64,000 nucleotides of DNA, taken from JAGVSV01 sp040766135 (lineage in GTDB: Bacteria > Bacillota > Clostridia > Christensenellales > Aristaeellaceae). The DNA lies in the NCBI GenBank assembly GCA_040766135.1, contig JAXGRA010000006.1, positions 62,001-126,000 on the forward strand. Reading direction: 5' to 3'. How positions within the stretch are numbered: position 1 is the stretch's first letter; every line of letters begins with the position of its first letter. The notes under the pieces were generated by a model. It ran no database searches. It saw only the letters and a list, made by a program, of their open reading frames with translations, and was not told the DNA's origin. Positions 52,610-60,964 of this stretch are shown one piece after another. Position numbers and translations under genes: made by a program.

Positions 52610-53468
52610 TGGTGGTCTGCTTTCCCGGCCGTAGCCTGCCGCCCACAGCGCGCAGCGCATCGCGGAAGGTAGGCCGTTGGTCGTGGTACAGGTCGGACAG
52701 TACGCGTCCCAGAGCCTCTGCATCCAGATGACGTGTCAGTTTGCCGGCCTGTGCCATGCTGATGATACCGGTTTCTTCGGAAACAATCAGCACCACGGCA
52801 TCGGTGCTTTCAGAAATGCCCAGGCCCGCGCGGTGTCGGGTACCCAGATCGCGGCTGATGTTGCTGGCGTCGCTTAAGGTAAGCACGCAGGCCGCCGCCA
52901 CGATGCGCGTACCGCGCACGATGACCGCACCGTCATGCAACGGGGTGTTGGGCTCAAAAATATTAATCAGCAGCGCACCAGAGATCGTGGCGTCTATCGC
53001 CATGCCGGTGTCGGCAATATCTTTAAGACCGGTTTTTTGCTCAAACACCACCAGCGCGCCCACGCGGCGGCGCGACAGGCTTAACAGCGCCTGGGTCAGT
53101 TCGCTGACGATGCGGGCACTTTCGTCCGGTGTGACCTGGCTGCGGTCCAGCTTGGCGCCGCGGCCAATTTGTTCCAACGCGCGGCGCAATTCGGGTTGGA
53201 ACAAAATCAACAGCACCAACGCCGTGTTGTTGACCACGCTGGTCAGTATCCAGTTAAAAGCGGATAAGTCAAAGAAGTTGCTGACCCAACTGGCCACAAA
53301 CAACACGCCCAGCCCCTTTAATACCTGGCTGGCACGCGTTTCGCGGGTGAGCAGCAGCAGCTTGTATATCAGGTACGCAACAATCAGGATGTCGACCCAG
53401 TCCTTGATTTCAGGGCGATTGAGAATGTTCCAGAAGAACATGCCGATGCTTTCTCCCAATGCACCCAA
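52599..53468 (-). CDS. cdaA: Diadenylate cyclase CdaA
   Basis: A 289-residue membrane-bound enzyme making c-di-AMP from two ATP. Three membrane segments (about 25-95) precede the DAC domain, in which DGA is at 179-181 and RHR at 211-213 in LGTRHRAGLGISE. FQPELRRALEQIGRG near 90-104 is diagnostic. The start is a TTG at 53468 after AAAGGA; an ATG at 53441 is an alternative. c-di-AMP controls potassium and osmolyte uptake and wall balance. Confidence 0.94.
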   Translation of the reverse strand: MGALGESIGMFFWNILNRPEIKDWVDILIVAYLIYKLLLLTRETRASQVLKGLGVLFVASWVSNFFDLSAFNWILTSVVNNTALVLLILFQPELRRALEQIGRGAKLDRSQVTPDESARIVSELTQALLSLSRRRVGALVVFEQKTGLKDIADTGMAIDATISGALLINIFEPNTPLHDGAVIVRGTRIVAAACVLTLSDASNISRDLGTRHRAGLGISESTDAVVLIVSEETGIISMAQAGKLTRHLDAEALGRVLSDLYHDQRPTFRDALRAVGGRLRPGKQTTNDQ

Positions 53469-53582
53469 TGCTATCGACCATCCTTTCCCGTATGCTTGTG
53501 GTCTTTATTATACATGAACACCCCGCAAATCGAAAGAGCAAAACCAGATATTTACAAACAATACATGTCTCCATCATAAATA

Positions 53583-53612
53583 AACGCCGCACCCGCAGGG
53601 GGGTACGGCGTT
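53583..53612 (-). terminator. Terminator of the repeat-protein gene
   Basis: On the minus strand AACGCCG pairs with CGGCGTT around a GC-rich loop, followed by TATTTAT, just after the stop at 53623. Confidence 0.6.
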
Positions 53613-53622
53613 GGAGCGCTGC

Positions 53623-56600
53623 TTATCGGGTGGGCGTTACATCGCTGTAGGGCGTCCAATCCTTCTGCGGCAAGTTCTTCATGCTGTCAGGCATGGTTTT
53701 GCCGTCACGCAGCACAAACCCCAAGTCCGCGTTCAGGTTGCGTCCGCCGCTGGGAACCAGCACGTTTTCAGCCATTGCCGTGGTGCCTTCGGCCTGCGGC
53801 AATATGCTGGCTACCAGCGGGAAGTCGCTCTGCTGGCGGGTGGCGGTCAGCTCCGGCGGCATGGTGGCCTGCAGGGTATAGGTGCCGGGGTGCAGCTCGT
53901 GGAATAGATACCGACCATAGGGGTCGGTTGTGGTTTCGGCGGCCAGCTGCCCATGCTGATACAGGCGGATCACAATGCCCGGCACGCCGGGTTCGCCGCG
54001 GTCCTGCATGCCGTCGCCATCCAGATCCAGCCAGGCAAAGTCTCCCAATTGTCCCATTTTGCCCATGCCCACATCTTGCTGGATTTTGTGCTCTCCCATG
54101 GTCAGCACGATGGCATTGGATTGCCCGGATACGCCGGACACCGGCGAGGCATCGGAGGTAATCAAGCTTGTGCGTACCGCGGTATCCAGCGTGCGCGCAA
54201 AGCGATAGCCATCCTTGAGCACCACCCCCAGCGTGTATTCGCCGGGGTACAGGTTGTCAAAGCGGAAAGCACCGTTTGTGTCCGTGGTAGCAGAAGCCAG
54301 CGGTAAGGATTCACCCTTGCGGTACAACGATACCGGCAGTTGATCTACGTCCTCCATGGAGCCGCCCATGTTCCAGATGTTGCCAGAGAGCGAGCCAAAC
54401 TCTACCAGCGCTAAGGATAGCGGCGTTTCACCCGCACCGGCCTCCAGTGTGATGTTGGACGTCCAATTAGCGCCCTCCTGCACGGCACCTGCAGGTCCGT
54501 ACAGCTCAAAGCCGTTTGGCAAGGACAGCACTATGGTGTAGGCACCGGGGAATATCTTGTCCAGTGCGAAGGTGCCGTCCGCCTCCGTGGTAAAGGTAAA
54601 CTCAATCTTGGACAGCGCATGGCGCAGCTTAACCTCAAGCTCTGCATAGGCGGTATCGCCGGGCGTGTCGCTGCGGGACAGGTCGTTGTCAAAGAATGCC
54701 CGGCCTGTCAACGGCCGTGATGCAACGGCGGCGATGTCACGTTCAACCTGATCTTCGCCCATAGCGACCTCCAATTGCGCGGTGGCAATATTGGTCAGCG
54801 CCGGGGTGGCGGGGGAGGTGCTGCCAAAGGCGATCAGCATGGTGTCATCCAGCGCAATGTCCATGGTGTAGCTGCCTGGCCGCAGGTTGGTAAATAGGTA
54901 GGCACCCTCTGCATCGGAGGTGGTTTGCTGGGTCAAGCCCAGCTCATTCATGGTTATGGACAGCACGGCGCCTGCGTAGGGCGTATCCGCGCTATCCAAC
55001 ATGCCGTTATCGTTGGCATCTACAAATACTTTTCCACCCACTTGGCTGGTTTTCACTGCAAACACGGTATCTGCCTGCATTTCGGCACCCGCCGACAGGT
55101 TGAACACTTCGGTTGTATATACAGTTTCTTCCAAATAAGGCGAGGAGAACAGCGCGCCTGCAGGCAGCCTGTAAGCCAGCTTGTACTCGCCCGGCAACGC
55201 ACCCTTTAGCAGGAACGCGCCGGCTTCATCGGTAATGGCATGGGTGTAAGCGGACACCTCGCTGCCATCTTCATCCAGCAGCGTGATCATTACATTGGGC
55301 AGTCCGCCGCGTTGGCCTGCAAAGCCATCCGATGTATCGCCCAGCAGCACCTGCCCTTGTATAACGGCAGAACGGAACAGCGCACCATCCATGCCGGACA
55401 GCGTCTGTGCGGGGGATAGCGTTACTTCATCGGTTTGCCCATAGGCGGGCGTCTGCTCGATAAATCGGTTGCTTATGCTGTCTGCAAAGGAGGTGGAAAA
55501 AATATACGGCGCTACCAGCGGCACACGCACGCGGTAGTTGCCCGGGATTAGCATGGGCAGCATGTAGGTGCCTTGGTCATCCGTGGTGGTTTCAGCCACC
55601 ACAGCGCCAACAGCATTGATGGCCTGCACCGCGAAGCCAGACAACGGCTCTTCACCGGCCTCTCGCTGGCTGTTCATGTTGATATCCTCGTACAGCGTGC
55701 CCGTTATTGCAGCGGGCAGCGTTACGCCAGCCCATATATTTCCCTGTGTACCGTGGGCCAAGTCATAGGCAACGGTCAAATCGCTGGCGGCTGCATCCGA
55801 TATAAAACGGTTGCCTGCTTCGCCGCCGTCTACGGTAAACACCTGCCCGTCGGGCAGCGTCATGCGTATGTCGGGCGTGCCGCCGCGCAGCAGCGGGAAC
55901 AGCACTTCGCCATTGGCATCGGTTGTGGCCTGGGCCACTTGCTGGTTATTAACGCTGATTATTACCGTAGCGCCGGCAAACAAGGGCTCGCCATCATCCT
56001 TTATGCCGTTTACATTCTGATCGTGGAACGCATATGCCTTCAGCGAGGTAGCGGGCATCACGCCAACGGGCTGGATGCTGGTTGTCTTGCGGATAGCCAC
56101 GGATATATCCGTCTCAGCAGAGGCGCTATAGCCATCGCTGAACAGCGAATCTCCCGGCAGGGTAAACATGCTGCCTTCGGGCAGGGTGACCTTCAGCCGG
56201 TACATGCCCTCCTGCAGGTTGGCAAAGGCATACGTGCCATCTTCAGCCGATACGGTCGTGCGCGTAATGCCCAAGGCGGTGTGAGTCAGCTCGATCGCCG
56301 CCCCTGCAAAGCCGCCTTCGCCAGCTTCTTTCTGGCCGTTCATGTTGGCATCTTTCCACAGGCTGCCTTCTGCCCTGCCTGTTTCCACGCCGCCCACACC
56401 CAGCCCGGCGGAGCCTTTGAACGGCACGGTAAAGGGCGCGGAAGCGCCGACATTGCTTTCGGACGGCAAAATGGTGTTATAGAAGGTGTTAATCTTTTGT
56501 CCCAGCGGGCCAATGACGTAGGGCTCCGGCAGCGTGGCCTGCAGCCGATAGGTGCCTGGCGTCAGGTCGCGGATGGTGCCTACGCCGTCCTTGTTGGTGG

Positions 56601-57159
56601 TGGTGCTGCCGACGACATAGGTTTTTTCCGGTGTGTCGTAAAGCAGTTCCAGCAGCACGCCGCGCAGCAGCGGCTCATTGCTCATGCGGCCGCCGTTGCC
56701 ATTCAGGTCGCCAAAGGCGTACACCGTGATATAGGAAGGTTGCCGGATGGTGCCCACCGGCAAGTGTACGGCCTGGCCGTCCTGCAACGAAAACTCAGGG
56801 GAGCGGCTGCTTTGCCCGTTGGCGGGCAGCAAAACGCTGCCTCCATCAACTGGAGGTGCAGCATAAAAGCCGCTGGGCAGCAATGCCTTCAGGTAATAGG
56901 TGCCCTGGGTAAGTCCGGAAAAGGAAAACGCGCCATCATCCTGCGTGCGGTATACCCCTACTACACTCTCTGTACCCTCACTGACCGATATCAGCGATAT
57001 TTCTACGTCCGACAGCGTGCGCTCGCCCTGATCCATCAGGCCGTTTGCATCGGCATCCAGAAACGCAGTGCCACTGATGCTTCCACCACTCGGCGTGGCC
57101 AAGGCCAGCACAGGCAGCGTTAGCAGCAGAACTAGCAACCAACAAGTTAATCTCTTCAT
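53623..57159 (-). CDS. Large secreted SdrD-B-like repeat protein
   Basis: A 1178-residue exported protein with a signal peptide ending PVLALA. The mature part is about ten tandem SdrD-B-like (transthyretin-fold) repeats of about 105-120 residues. Most open with G-D-x-N-x-NG-x-x-D-xGE (for example FLDADANGLMDQGE, WLDLDGDGMQDRGE), a calcium-loop-like pattern, and end DGxYxFxxLxPGxYxL. Repeats 8 and 9 have degenerate opening loops. No LPXTG, SLH domain or C-terminal anchor is found, so attachment is unexplained. GGAGG lies eight bases before the ATG at 57159; the reading to 57237 includes the promoter. Confidence 0.9.
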   Translation of the reverse strand: MKRLTCWLLVLLLTLPVLALATPSGGSISGTAFLDADANGLMDQGERTLSDVEISLISVSEGTESVVGVYRTQDDGAFSFSGLTQGTYYLKALLPSGFYAAPPVDGGSVLLPANGQSSRSPEFSLQDGQAVHLPVGTIRQPSYITVYAFGDLNGNGGRMSNEPLLRGVLLELLYDTPEKTYVVGSTTTNKDGVGTIRDLTPGTYRLQATLPEPYVIGPLGQKINTFYNTILPSESNVGASAPFTVPFKGSAGLGVGGVETGRAEGSLWKDANMNGQKEAGEGGFAGAAIELTHTALGITRTTVSAEDGTYAFANLQEGMYRLKVTLPEGSMFTLPGDSLFSDGYSASAETDISVAIRKTTSIQPVGVMPATSLKAYAFHDQNVNGIKDDGEPLFAGATVIISVNNQQVAQATTDANGEVLFPLLRGGTPDIRMTLPDGQVFTVDGGEAGNRFISDAAASDLTVAYDLAHGTQGNIWAGVTLPAAITGTLYEDINMNSQREAGEEPLSGFAVQAINAVGAVVAETTTDDQGTYMLPMLIPGNYRVRVPLVAPYIFSTSFADSISNRFIEQTPAYGQTDEVTLSPAQTLSGMDGALFRSAVIQGQVLLGDTSDGFAGQRGGLPNVMITLLDEDGSEVSAYTHAITDEAGAFLLKGALPGEYKLAYRLPAGALFSSPYLEETVYTTEVFNLSAGAEMQADTVFAVKTSQVGGKVFVDANDNGMLDSADTPYAGAVLSITMNELGLTQQTTSDAEGAYLFTNLRPGSYTMDIALDDTMLIAFGSTSPATPALTNIATAQLEVAMGEDQVERDIAAVASRPLTGRAFFDNDLSRSDTPGDTAYAELEVKLRHALSKIEFTFTTEADGTFALDKIFPGAYTIVLSLPNGFELYGPAGAVQEGANWTSNITLEAGAGETPLSLALVEFGSLSGNIWNMGGSMEDVDQLPVSLYRKGESLPLASATTDTNGAFRFDNLYPGEYTLGVVLKDGYRFARTLDTAVRTSLITSDASPVSGVSGQSNAIVLTMGEHKIQQDVGMGKMGQLGDFAWLDLDGDGMQDRGEPGVPGIVIRLYQHGQLAAETTTDPYGRYLFHELHPGTYTLQATMPPELTATRQQSDFPLVASILPQAEGTTAMAENVLVPSGGRNLNADLGFVLRDGKTMPDSMKNLPQKDWTPYSDVTPTR

Positions 57160-57196
57160 CCAACATGCCTCCGGTACATTGTGAACCCAAATGTCA

Positions 57197-57205
57197 TTAT
57201 ACCAC
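57197..57205 (-). promoter_or_regulatory. Extended -10 promoter of the repeat-protein gene
   Basis: On the minus strand TGG-TATAAT lies about 40 bases before the ATG. It directly follows the hairpin that ends the nitroreductase gene; no -35 match is present at 17 bases. Confidence 0.5.
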
Positions 57206-57208
57206 GAC

Positions 57209-57234
57209 ACCGCCCGGAAAAAGCCGGGCGGTGC
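57209..57234 (-). terminator. Hairpin after the nitroreductase gene
   Basis: A perfect 10-bp stem (CACCGCCCGG/CCGGGCGGTG) with a six-base loop, but without a T-tract, 20 bases past the nitroreductase stop. Confidence 0.5.
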
Positions 57235-57253
57235 CATGTTTTACATTTTCTTA

Positions 57254-57808
57254 TCAGATATACGATACTTTGGCCTTGTCCATTTCGTGTGGTTTCTTTT
57301 CGTCATCGGGCGTACCGATGGCGATGGCAATGACATACTCGTACCCCTCAGGGAACTGCAACGCCTGCTCCAGCGGGGCCTTGTCCTCCTCCACAAAGGC
57401 TTCGCGCGGCAGGCCCAGGATGACGCTGCCCAGGCCCAGTGCCTCGGCGGCCAGCGCCATGTTTTGCACCGCGATGCCACAATCTATCTGCGAATAGGAT
57501 GTTTTGCGCGCGCTGATAAACACCACGGTAGGCGCGTGATAGAAGATGTGGAAGCTGTCATCGTCAAACCGGGGGCTGCGCGTATTGGTCGGGCGCTTGC
57601 GCGCGTGCTTGGCGGCGGCCTGGTTGATGCGCAGCAGCAGATTCTGATCCTGCACCACGCTGAAGTGCCAGGGCTGCGCATTGACAGCGGAGGGCGCTTG
57701 CAGCGCTGCCTGCACAATGATGTCCAACTGCTGCTCGGTTAGCTGCTGCGCCAGATACTTGCGGTGGCTGCTGCGTTCGCGGATACTTTGAAGGGTAGAT
57801 TTATCCAT
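57254..57808 (-). CDS. Nitroreductase family protein
   Basis: A 184-residue FMN-dependent NAD(P)H oxidoreductase-fold protein. The N-terminus RERSSHRKYLAQQLTEQQLD supplies FMN phosphate-binding residues, and QAPSAVNAQPWHFSVVQD near residues 40-57 and GLGSVILGLPREAF near 130 are typical. The physiological substrate is unknown. AGGAGG precedes the ATG at 57808; a longer frame to 57886 lacks a site. It is divergent from tadA with only 17 bases between the start codons. Confidence 0.9.
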   Translation of the reverse strand: MDKSTLQSIRERSSHRKYLAQQLTEQQLDIIVQAALQAPSAVNAQPWHFSVVQDQNLLLRINQAAAKHARKRPTNTRSPRFDDDSFHIFYHAPTVVFISARKTSYSQIDCGIAVQNMALAAEALGLGSVILGLPREAFVEEDKAPLEQALQFPEGYEYVIAIAIGTPDDEKKPHEMDKAKVSYI

Positions 57809-57816
57809 GATATAAT
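57788..57816 (+). promoter_or_regulatory. tadA promoter inside the nitroreductase start region
   Basis: TTGAAG (57788-57793) and TATAAT (57811-57816) are 17 bases apart, and TGA directly precedes the -10. Transcription would start near 57823, almost at the tadA ATG. Confidence 0.65.
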
Positions 57817-57825
57817 TCCTCCTAT

Positions 57826-58302
57826 ATGAATGATTGTGTTGATGAAACGTGCCTGGAACAGCACGAGTACTGGATGCGGGAAGCACTGGCCCAAGCTGCG
57901 CTTGCAGGCGATGATGTGCCTGTGGGCGCGGTGGTGGTCAAGGACGGGCATGTCATCGCCCGCGCGCACAATGAGCGCGAGCGCACCGGTTCGCCGCTGG
58001 CACATGCAGAAATACTGGCGATTGAACGCGCCGCCCAAGCGCTGGTCACTCGCAGGCTTTCGGGCTGCACCCTGTACGTCACGTTGGAGCCCTGCCCCAT
58101 GTGCGCAGGTGCGCTCATCCTCTCCGGCGTTGACCTGTGCGTGTTTGGCGCCTATGATGCGCAATATGGCTGCTGTGGCAGCGTATATGCGCTGCCCATG
58201 GACGCGGCTTTCACCCACCGGGTCAACTGCGTGGGTGGCATCTTGGAGGGCGAGTGTACCCAAATGCTCAGTGATTTTTTCGCTCAACGCCGACAGGCAT
58301 AA
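57826..58302 (+). CDS. tadA: tRNA-specific adenosine deaminase
   Basis: A 158-residue zinc deaminase converting A34 to inosine in tRNA-Arg(ACG). The zinc site is His60-Ala-Glu62 plus Cys90 and Cys93 in PCPMC. EALAQAALAGDDVPVGAVVV is the usual opening. No Shine-Dalgarno precedes the ATG (the upstream CCTCCT belongs to the opposite-strand site), and the promoter places the transcript start within a few bases, so the mRNA may be leaderless. The 208 bases after the stop contain no recognisable gene. Confidence 0.93.
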   Translation: MNDCVDETCLEQHEYWMREALAQAALAGDDVPVGAVVVKDGHVIARAHNERERTGSPLAHAEILAIERAAQALVTRRLSGCTLYVTLEPCPMCAGALILSGVDLCVFGAYDAQYGCCGSVYALPMDAAFTHRVNCVGGILEGECTQMLSDFFAQRRQA

Positions 58303-58510
58303 TCACCTATATTAATATACCATAAGCTTGTGCTAACCTTCAAACGATGTTGGTTATTCAGGTGTAAGAATCAATGCAGTATGAACATTGATTATCTGGA
58401 AACCGTACAAGGTGGGTAATTGGTTGGTAAGGGTGTTCATGTGTAAGCTGTGATACTATGCCGAAATGTATTTAGCGGGACAGGCGTAAGATATAAATCT
58501 CTTGCTTTGC

Positions 58511-59341
58511 TTAGTCGGTTGCTTCCGGCGATTCTAGCCAAGCAATAGACAGAACGGGAAGCCCTAAGTGAATGGCCAGCACGATGCCGCCCTGCCTTCT
58601 GTGCACTACCAAGCCTTTTTCCCTCAGCTTTTCTTCCAGCGCATCGGCCGCTTTCTTATCTCCACATTCCTGCACAATCACTTCGTGTGGATTCCCGGAT
58701 AATCCCAGCAGCATCTTGCGCAGCTGGTCCTGTTGGCCGCGGGCCAGGGAATGGCTCACCACGCTGCCATCCTGTAGCATCAATAGCGGGCGAAGGTTTA
58801 ACAGCGTGGACACGGAGGAACGCATATAGCCCAACCTGCCGGAGCGCCGTAGGGGGCTCATGTCCTGGACGGAGAAGATGGTGCGGGAACGATGCCGCAT
58901 GGCGCGCAGCTTTTCCATTACATCCTCAATCGCCATGCCTTCGTTCAGCAGCTTTCGGGCTTCTCTTAGCATCAGGTAAAGCCCGCCGGCAGTGGACTTG
59001 GAATCCAGCACGTAAAACCCTTCCCCGGCTTCCTGTGCGGCCATGACAGCATTTTGATAGGTTCCGCTCAGGCGTGAGGAGATGGTCAGGCACAGCGCAG
59101 AATGCCCCTGCTCTTTCAGGGCTAAAAATACATCCAGAAAGGCAGCGGTTGGTGCCTGCGCAGTCGAGAAGGGGGAAAGGTCTTGCCAGTTCTTGGCCCA
59201 GGCCACAGATTCCTCAACATATCCTTCTAAAAATGCATCCTTGCCGTCCCGGCTGTAATTCATCGGAATCAGGATGATATCCATTTCCCGCGCTTCCTTG
59301 CGGCTGATATAGGCGGTTGAATCGGTCAGAAGATAAATCAT
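58511..59341 (-). CDS. DegV family fatty-acid-binding protein
   Basis: A 276-residue DegV protein, a family that binds single fatty acids, in some species as FakB for fatty-acid kinase. The opening YLLTDSTAYISRKEARE and central LCLTISSRLSGTYQNAVMAA with VLDSKSTAGG are diagnostic; the serine and threonine of SSRLSGTYQN contact the carboxylate. It is the last gene of the fatty-acid operon, five bases after accA, which supports a lipid role. Confidence 0.93.
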   Translation of the reverse strand: MIYLLTDSTAYISRKEAREMDIILIPMNYSRDGKDAFLEGYVEESVAWAKNWQDLSPFSTAQAPTAAFLDVFLALKEQGHSALCLTISSRLSGTYQNAVMAAQEAGEGFYVLDSKSTAGGLYLMLREARKLLNEGMAIEDVMEKLRAMRHRSRTIFSVQDMSPLRRSGRLGYMRSSVSTLLNLRPLLMLQDGSVVSHSLARGQQDQLRKMLLGLSGNPHEVIVQECGDKKAADALEEKLREKGLVVHRRQGGIVLAIHLGLPVLSIAWLESPEATD

Positions 59342-59346
59342 TCCTT

Positions 59347-60117
59347 CTATCCTCCCAAACGGCGGAATCGTTCATATCGCTGTGTCCTGATTTCTTGTGG
59401 GCTCATGCCGTCAAAGCGCTTCAAAGCGTCAGAAAACGCAGCCTGGATGGAAGGTGCAGCCTGCTCATAGTCCTCGCCTTCCGGCAGTATTTTCTCAATC
59501 ACATGAAATGTCAGCATATCCTGCGCGCTTAGCTTGAGCGCCTCACTGGCTTCCTCTACCTTGGAGGCGTCTTTATAGATGATGCTGGCAGCACCTTCGG
59601 GCGAAAGCACCGAATAAATGGCGTTTTCCAGCATGTATACTTCGTTTGCGCAAGCCAATGCCAAAGCACCGCCGCTTCCGCCCTCACCGATGATGACGGA
59701 TAATACGGGAATCGTCAGCCCCATCATTTCCCATAGATTCTCAGCGATGGCCTGTCCTTGTCCGCGTTCCTCAGCGCCGATACCGCAGGCCGCGCCAGCG
59801 GTGTCCACCAGGCAAAAAATCGGACGGCCAAATTTTTCAGCCTGGCGCATTTGCCACAGGCTTTTTCGGTATCCCTCCGGGTTGGCAGAACCAAAGTTTC
59901 GCCGCAGGCGATCAGCGTTGGTGTTGCCCTTTTCAAGCGCCAAGACGGTCACTGGACGATCTTCAAAGAAACCCAGCCCGCTTATGACCGCAGGGTCATC
60001 TCCAAAGCGCCTGTCGCCGTGCAGCTCAACAAAGCCATCGATCATGTAGTCAATATATTTCTGGGCGCTTGGCCGCAGGCTGCTGCGAGCTGCTTGAACC
60101 TTGTTATACGCGTTCAA
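59347..60117 (-). CDS. accA: Acetyl-CoA carboxylase carboxyltransferase subunit alpha
   Basis: A 256-residue short-form AccA. With AccD it transfers the carboxyl group from biotin to acetyl-CoA. RFGDDPAVISGLGFFEDRPV, VDTAGAACGIGAEERGQG and VIIGEGGSGGALALACANEV are diagnostic. The preferred start is a TTG at 60117, six bases after AAGGAG; an ATG at 60135 has no site. It overlaps accD by 14 bases. It is shorter than Escherichia coli AccA (319) because the N-terminal coiled coil is missing, as in other Clostridia. Confidence 0.93.
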   Translation of the reverse strand: MNAYNKVQAARSSLRPSAQKYIDYMIDGFVELHGDRRFGDDPAVISGLGFFEDRPVTVLALEKGNTNADRLRRNFGSANPEGYRKSLWQMRQAEKFGRPIFCLVDTAGAACGIGAEERGQGQAIAENLWEMMGLTIPVLSVIIGEGGSGGALALACANEVYMLENAIYSVLSPEGAASIIYKDASKVEEASEALKLSAQDMLTFHVIEKILPEGEDYEQAAPSIQAAFSDALKRFDGMSPQEIRTQRYERFRRLGG

Positions 60118-60964
60118 CCTGATCTCCTTTATCATGCAGTTTCAAAAGCTGGGAAAGCATCTCTTTTTGCTCCGGACGCTTGCACAGCCTGCCCACGAAT
60201 CCTTTGTCCATCTGAAACTCTGCCTTCTGAAAGCCTTCAGGCAGTTTCTGCTTTGTGGTTTGCTCAATCACCCTGGGCCCTGCAAAGCCAATTAAAGCAT
60301 TGGGTTCGGCCAGCACAATATCAGCCTGCATGGCAAAGCTGGCGGCAACGCCGCCCGTGGTGGCATCGCACAGCACCGCGATGTACAAAAGCCCGGCATC
60401 GGAATGCTTCCTCACAGCTGCGGACACTTTGGCCATCTGCATCAGGGAAAGGATACCTTCCTGAACCCTGGCACCGCCTGATACGGTGTAGCCAACTACG
60501 TTTAATCTCTTCTTTTCCGCGTACTCAAACAGCCGGCATAGTTTTTCACCGACCACCGAGCCCATGGACCCCATCATAAAACCTGGTTCAGACGCAAAAA
60601 AAGCACAGGAATGCCCATGAATGCTGCCGGTACCTGTAACGATTGCTTCTTTTTCGCCGCTTAAAATCCGGGCTTGGTTTAGCTTTTCCCGGTATCCGGG
60701 AAATTCCAGCGGGTCTGTGGTGGGAAAGGCGCTGTCCAACTCAAAAAAACTGCCTTCATCCAGAATAATACGGATGCGCTGCCGGGCGCTCATTTTAAAC
60801 AGGTTGCCGCAGCGCGCACATTGGTAAAGTTCCTGTTCAAGCAGGGCGTCTGTCATTTCCCGCTTGCATCCGGGACATACGGTAGTGGCTTGGGTATTCT
60901 CATTATTTTGCAAAAAATTACGTTCTAAGCGCAGATTGGGGCTTTTGAACCTGAACTTATCCAT
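60104..60964 (-). CDS. accD: Acetyl-CoA carboxylase carboxyltransferase subunit beta
   Basis: A 286-residue AccD. The N-terminal zinc ribbon (CPGCKREM and CARCGNLF) is followed by the crotonase-like domain with FPGYREKLNQARILSGEKEA, ASEPGFMMGSMGSVVGEKL and SGGARVQEGILSLMQMAKVSAA. The ATG at 60964 overlaps the accC stop by eight bases. It forms the carboxyltransferase with AccA. Confidence 0.95.
   Translation of the reverse strand: MDKFRFKSPNLRLERNFLQNNENTQATTVCPGCKREMTDALLEQELYQCARCGNLFKMSARQRIRIILDEGSFFELDSAFPTTDPLEFPGYREKLNQARILSGEKEAIVTGTGSIHGHSCAFFASEPGFMMGSMGSVVGEKLCRLFEYAEKKRLNVVGYTVSGGARVQEGILSLMQMAKVSAAVRKHSDAGLLYIAVLCDATTGGVAASFAMQADIVLAEPNALIGFAGPRVIEQTTKQKLPEGFQKAEFQMDKGFVGRLCKRPEQKEMLSQLLKLHDKGDQVERV

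Noticed and set aside
55573..57123. A 516-codon open frame on the plus strand
   Set aside because: It is antisense to the SdrD-B-repeat gene, whose signal peptide and repeats are unmistakable; the open frame reflects codon bias.
58303..58510. Possible small gene or ncRNA between tadA and the fatty-acid operon
   Set aside because: No ribosome binding site with a plausible frame and no strong hairpin with T-tract were found; I see nothing supportable here.
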